A stretch of DNA of 22,603 bases from a virus, in IMG/VR virus record IMGVR_UViG_3300036801_000401, positions 1-22,603 of that record; one strand, written 5' to 3'. Positions 19,940 to 22,603 of this stretch are shown here, one piece after another. Every line of letters begins with the position of its first letter. Positions within the stretch are counted from its first letter, which is position 1. Made by a program: the position numbers and the translations under genes. The notes beneath the pieces were generated by a model. It was not told the DNA's origin. It did not search any database and worked only from the letters and a program-made list of their open reading frames with translations.

Positions 19940-22603
19940 ATGGCTTTGATGGGCGGAAAAGGCGGCGGAAAGAACGCTCTTGCGGCAAAACCGAATCTGC
20001 TTTCCGCGTTGCGCGTGCAAACCAGCTCATATGGCCAGGTGATCCCAATTCTCTACGGGCAGAACCGCATTGCAGCGCGGCTGATCTGGGCTGGCGATTT
20101 CGCGGCGATTCCGCACACGTCCACCACTAAGGTCGGCGGCAAAGGGCTGGGCTCAGGCGGTGGCAATGCAATTTCAAACACCACTTACACGTATCAAACC
20201 GCAGTAGCGATGGCGCTGTGTCAGGGGCCAATCCTCAACATCCATAATGTCTGGGACACCAAAGGAAAGTTGACGCTGATCACCGCCACGGTCCCATTTA
20301 CGGTTCCGGGCGGCGGAGGAGGAATTACGGTCACGCCTCCAGGAACGGGAGTATTCCATTCCCACAAAGGTATAAGCCGCGGGGATGCGTTCAGCCTCAA
20401 TCCAAACGATTTCGGTTCCGATGGCCCAGTTCCATTGAATGGCACACAGCAAACGCCGATGACTCAGGTGGGAAGTTCCCCCGGCGCAGGGCAGTTCACG
20501 CAATCCGGCGCAGTCTTTACTTTTTCGGCCGCCGATGCCGGCAGGGTGATGACCATCACCTATGTCTACTCAGTTCCGGATTCCAACTCCAATGGTCAGC
20601 CACAACAAAAGCTGAGTCTTACGCTGTTTCTCGGCTCGCGTCCGCAGACGCCGTGGAGCTATCTCACGTCGCAGCATCCCGGGCAGGACCTTGGCTATAA
20701 CGGCATCGCTTACGTCGCTGCGTCCGCCATGGACCTGGGCGAATCCGGTACCCTGCCGAATTTGAGCTTTGAAGTGCTGAGCGCCATCACGTTTGGCGCG
20801 GGCATTGCCGATGCAGAGCCTTCAGCGATTATTGCCGATCTTCTGGCCAATCAGTTTTATGGACTGGCAGGGGCGGTGACTCCGGGAGATCTAACGCAAT
20901 ACCGGAATTTTTGCACCGCGGGCGACGGCCATGGTAATGGGCTGTTTCTTTCGCCCGTATTGGATGCGCAAAAAGCCGCAAGTGACTGGATACAGGAAAT
21001 TCTCGACATCACCAACGCAGCGGCAGTTTGGAGTGAAGGCGTTCTAAAAATCATTCCCTATGGCGATACGACCGCAGTGGGCAACGGGGCAACGTTCATT
21101 CCTAATACATCGCCCATCTATGACCTCACCAGCAGTGATCTTCTCACGCCCGTGGTGATCAAGCGCCCATCGGTGGCGGACGTGATGAATTCTGTCTCCA
21201 TCGAATTTGCCAATCGCGCCAATGATTACAACCCAGACGTTGCAGAGGACAAGGACGATGCCATGATTGCGCTTTACGGTTTGCGTAAGGCGTCACCGGT
21301 GCAGGCGCACTCAATCACCACAACCACGGTGGCAAAGTTTGCCGCCAATCTGTTGCGCAAGCGATCAGTGGAGATCCGCGCTACATATACGTTCTCTCTG
21401 GGCTGGCAATTCAACCTGCTTGAGCCTATGGACCTGGTCACGCTCACTATCCCTGAATTGGGATACAACAAAAAGCCGGTCCGGATCACGGCTATGCGGG
21501 AAGACGATTCCGGCAAGCTGGAAGTGGATTGTGAAGACTTTCCCTGGGGAACGGCGACGCCAACACTCTACCCACATCAGCCCGGCGCAGGATTCATTAC
21601 GCAAGCAAATTCAGATCCGGGCGCGGTCAGCACGCCGATTATTTTTGAAGCGAATGATCGCTTGAGCCTGACCGGGAATTACGAAGTGTGGCTCGGCGTT
21701 TGTGGACCAACGGTGGCAATCACGGCGGTAACGTACCCTGCGCCGCCGCCTCTGGCGCCTTCGCCAATCCAGATCACGGCCACAAATCACGGCTACAAGA
21801 CTGGACAGAAAACCACCATCTCAGGAGTTGGTGGAGTCCCCGCGGCGAACGGCACATGGACTGTTACCGTGGTTGATCCAAACAACTTCACGCTGAATGG
21901 ATCCATCGGCAGCGGCGCGTACACTTCCGGCGGCGTGGCGGTGAATCAGGATTGGGGCGGCGCTTCCGTCTGGATATCGCCAGACAACAGCAATTACGTG
22001 CAGATGGGCAAGATGTACGGGCCTTCGCGGATGGGCGTATTGACGGCGCAACTGGTATTGGCTGCCGATCATGACACAACGCATACGCTAGCCGTCGATC
22101 TAACGCAGTCGAACGGGATTCTGAATTCCGGCACGCAATCAGACTGCGACAACTTCCGCACGCTTTGTTATGTGGATGGCGAACTGATCAGCTATGAAGA
22201 CGCGACGCTTACCGGGTCGTTTAAATATGATCTGGGCGCTCACGGCTCAGCGCAAAGCATCACCGGCGCCACAAATGCCAGCCCCATTCAGATTACAGTA
22301 GCCAATCATGGCCTTGGCACAGGTGAAACCGTGGTCGTGGCCGCAGTTGGCGGGAATACGGCGGCCAATGGAACATGGGTGATCAACGTCACCGGAGCCA
22401 ATACTTTCACGCTGAATGGATCAACCGGCAACGGCGCATACACGTCCGGCGGAACGGCCGCAGTGGCAGCGCGGCTCAGGCGCGGCGTCTTTGGCGCGCC
22501 TAGCGGAACGCACAACGCAGGTTCTGTTTTTCTTCGGCTGGATAACGGAGTTTTTGTCTGGGAGGCGGATCCTACGCTGGTGGGCACAACCATTTATTTC
22601 AAG
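19940..22603 (+). CDS. Host-specificity/tail tip protein (gpJ-like, RcGTA gp15-like), 3' end outside window
   Basis: ATG 19940 follows GAGGG by seven bases and the frame is open for all 888 codons to the window end. The N-terminus (LRVQTSSYGQVIPILYGQNR, YTYQTAVAMALCQGPI) and the middle (AASDWIQEILDITNAAAVWS, YTFSLGWQFNLLEPMDLVTL) match the Phage-tail_3/gpJ-like family that forms the central baseplate tip and carries the receptor-binding end. Residues 609-668 and 782-841 are two copies (36/60 identical) of a beta repeat (ANGTW, FTLNGS, GAYTSGG) of the kind labelled E1-FCCH in phage tail proteins. They interrupt otherwise conserved stretches: WGGASVWISPD follows copy 1 and ARLRRGVFGAP follows copy 2. 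Residues ~185-200 resemble the beta module of the tail tube protein. Confidence 0.88.
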   Translation, partial: MALMGGKGGGKNALAAKPNLLSALRVQTSSYGQVIPILYGQNRIAARLIWAGDFAAIPHTSTTKVGGKGLGSGGGNAISNTTYTYQTAVAMALCQGPILNIHNVWDTKGKLTLITATVPFTVPGGGGGITVTPPGTGVFHSHKGISRGDAFSLNPNDFGSDGPVPLNGTQQTPMTQVGSSPGAGQFTQSGAVFTFSAADAGRVMTITYVYSVPDSNSNGQPQQKLSLTLFLGSRPQTPWSYLTSQHPGQDLGYNGIAYVAASAMDLGESGTLPNLSFEVLSAITFGAGIADAEPSAIIADLLANQFYGLAGAVTPGDLTQYRNFCTAGDGHGNGLFLSPVLDAQKAASDWIQEILDITNAAAVWSEGVLKIIPYGDTTAVGNGATFIPNTSPIYDLTSSDLLTPVVIKRPSVADVMNSVSIEFANRANDYNPDVAEDKDDAMIALYGLRKASPVQAHSITTTTVAKFAANLLRKRSVEIRATYTFSLGWQFNLLEPMDLVTLTIPELGYNKKPVRITAMREDDSGKLEVDCEDFPWGTATPTLYPHQPGAGFITQANSDPGAVSTPIIFEANDRLSLTGNYEVWLGVCGPTVAITAVTYPAPPPLAPSPIQITATNHGYKTGQKTTISGVGGVPAANGTWTVTVVDPNNFTLNGSIGSGAYTSGGVAVNQDWGGASVWISPDNSNYVQMGKMYGPSRMGVLTAQLVLAADHDTTHTLAVDLTQSNGILNSGTQSDCDNFRTLCYVDGELISYEDATLTGSFKYDLGAHGSAQSITGATNASPIQITVANHGLGTGETVVVAAVGGNTAANGTWVINVTGANTFTLNGSTGNGAYTSGGTAAVAARLRRGVFGAPSGTHNAGSVFLRLDNGVFVWEADPTLVGTTIYFK
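21764..21943 (+). repeat. Coding repeat copy 1 (FCCH-like module) in tip protein
   Basis: Encodes residues 609-668 of the tip protein (PIQITATNHG ... GAYTSGGVAV). It matches copy 2 at 22283-22462 in 36 of 60 residues, with stretches of near-identical DNA such as the block beginning TTCACGCTGAATGGATC (21887 and 22406). Confidence 0.75.
22283..22462 (+). repeat. Coding repeat copy 2 (FCCH-like module) in tip protein
   Basis: Encodes residues 782-841 (PIQITVANHG ... GAYTSGGTAA). Inserted just before LRRGVFGAPSGTHNAG, a block that in simpler gpJ-like proteins follows directly after the ISYEDATLTG-type segment. Confidence 0.75.

Noticed and set aside
19940-22603. Diversity-generating retroelement target in the tip protein
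   Set aside because: No reverse transcriptase, template repeat or adenine-rich variable region is visible; the two repeats are ordinary domain duplications.

Overview
The window looks like chromosomal DNA of a moderately GC-rich Gram-negative bacterium, most likely an acidobacterium (Terriglobia-like), with a tailed-phage or GTA-like morphogenesis cluster on the right. The taxonomic guess is inference. It rests on the carboxypeptidase-regulatory-like secreted protein, the short non-Tat phospholipase-C-type phosphoesterase, the coiled-coil/HARE-HTH small protein and the dispersed intergenic hairpins. No rRNA or tRNA is present to confirm it.

Left third (1-5400, host genes): a 5'-truncated secreted protein; convergently, an endonuclease III-like FeS protein with unusual catalytic positions; a 54-codon ORF; and a three-gene minus-strand operon (phosphoesterase, Lys-rich small protein, exported outer-membrane-type protein). 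A minus-strand coiled-coil/winged-helix gene with a near-leaderless promoter follows.

Transition (5400-7300): a divergent AT-rich promoter region, a roughly 390-nt potentially structured leader, a small zinc-ribbon/AT-hook protein, intergenic repeats and hairpins, a secreted protein of unknown function, and a tiny ORF abutting the portal gene.

Right two thirds (7300-22603, all plus strand): a siphovirus-type structural cluster. In order it holds portal, prohead protease with C-terminal scaffold, major capsid protein, head-tail connector, gpG/gp10-like neck protein, tail terminator, tail tube, tail chaperone pair (probable -1 frameshift), tape measure, DUF2460, DUF2163/BR0599, NlpC/P60 and a gpJ/GTA-gp15-like host-specificity protein that is still open at the window end. 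The order from portal to gp15-like protein matches the Rhodobacter GTA structural cluster and many siphoviral prophages. No terminase, integrase, repressor or lysis cassette lies in the window.

Two cargo cassettes interrupt the cluster, each with a promoter candidate in front and an intrinsic terminator behind: a lipoprotein gene (14834-15238) and a pair of small membrane proteins (17911-18323). Five terminator-like hairpins lie between structural or cargo genes. That is unusual for a late operon and suggests antitermination or stepped expression.
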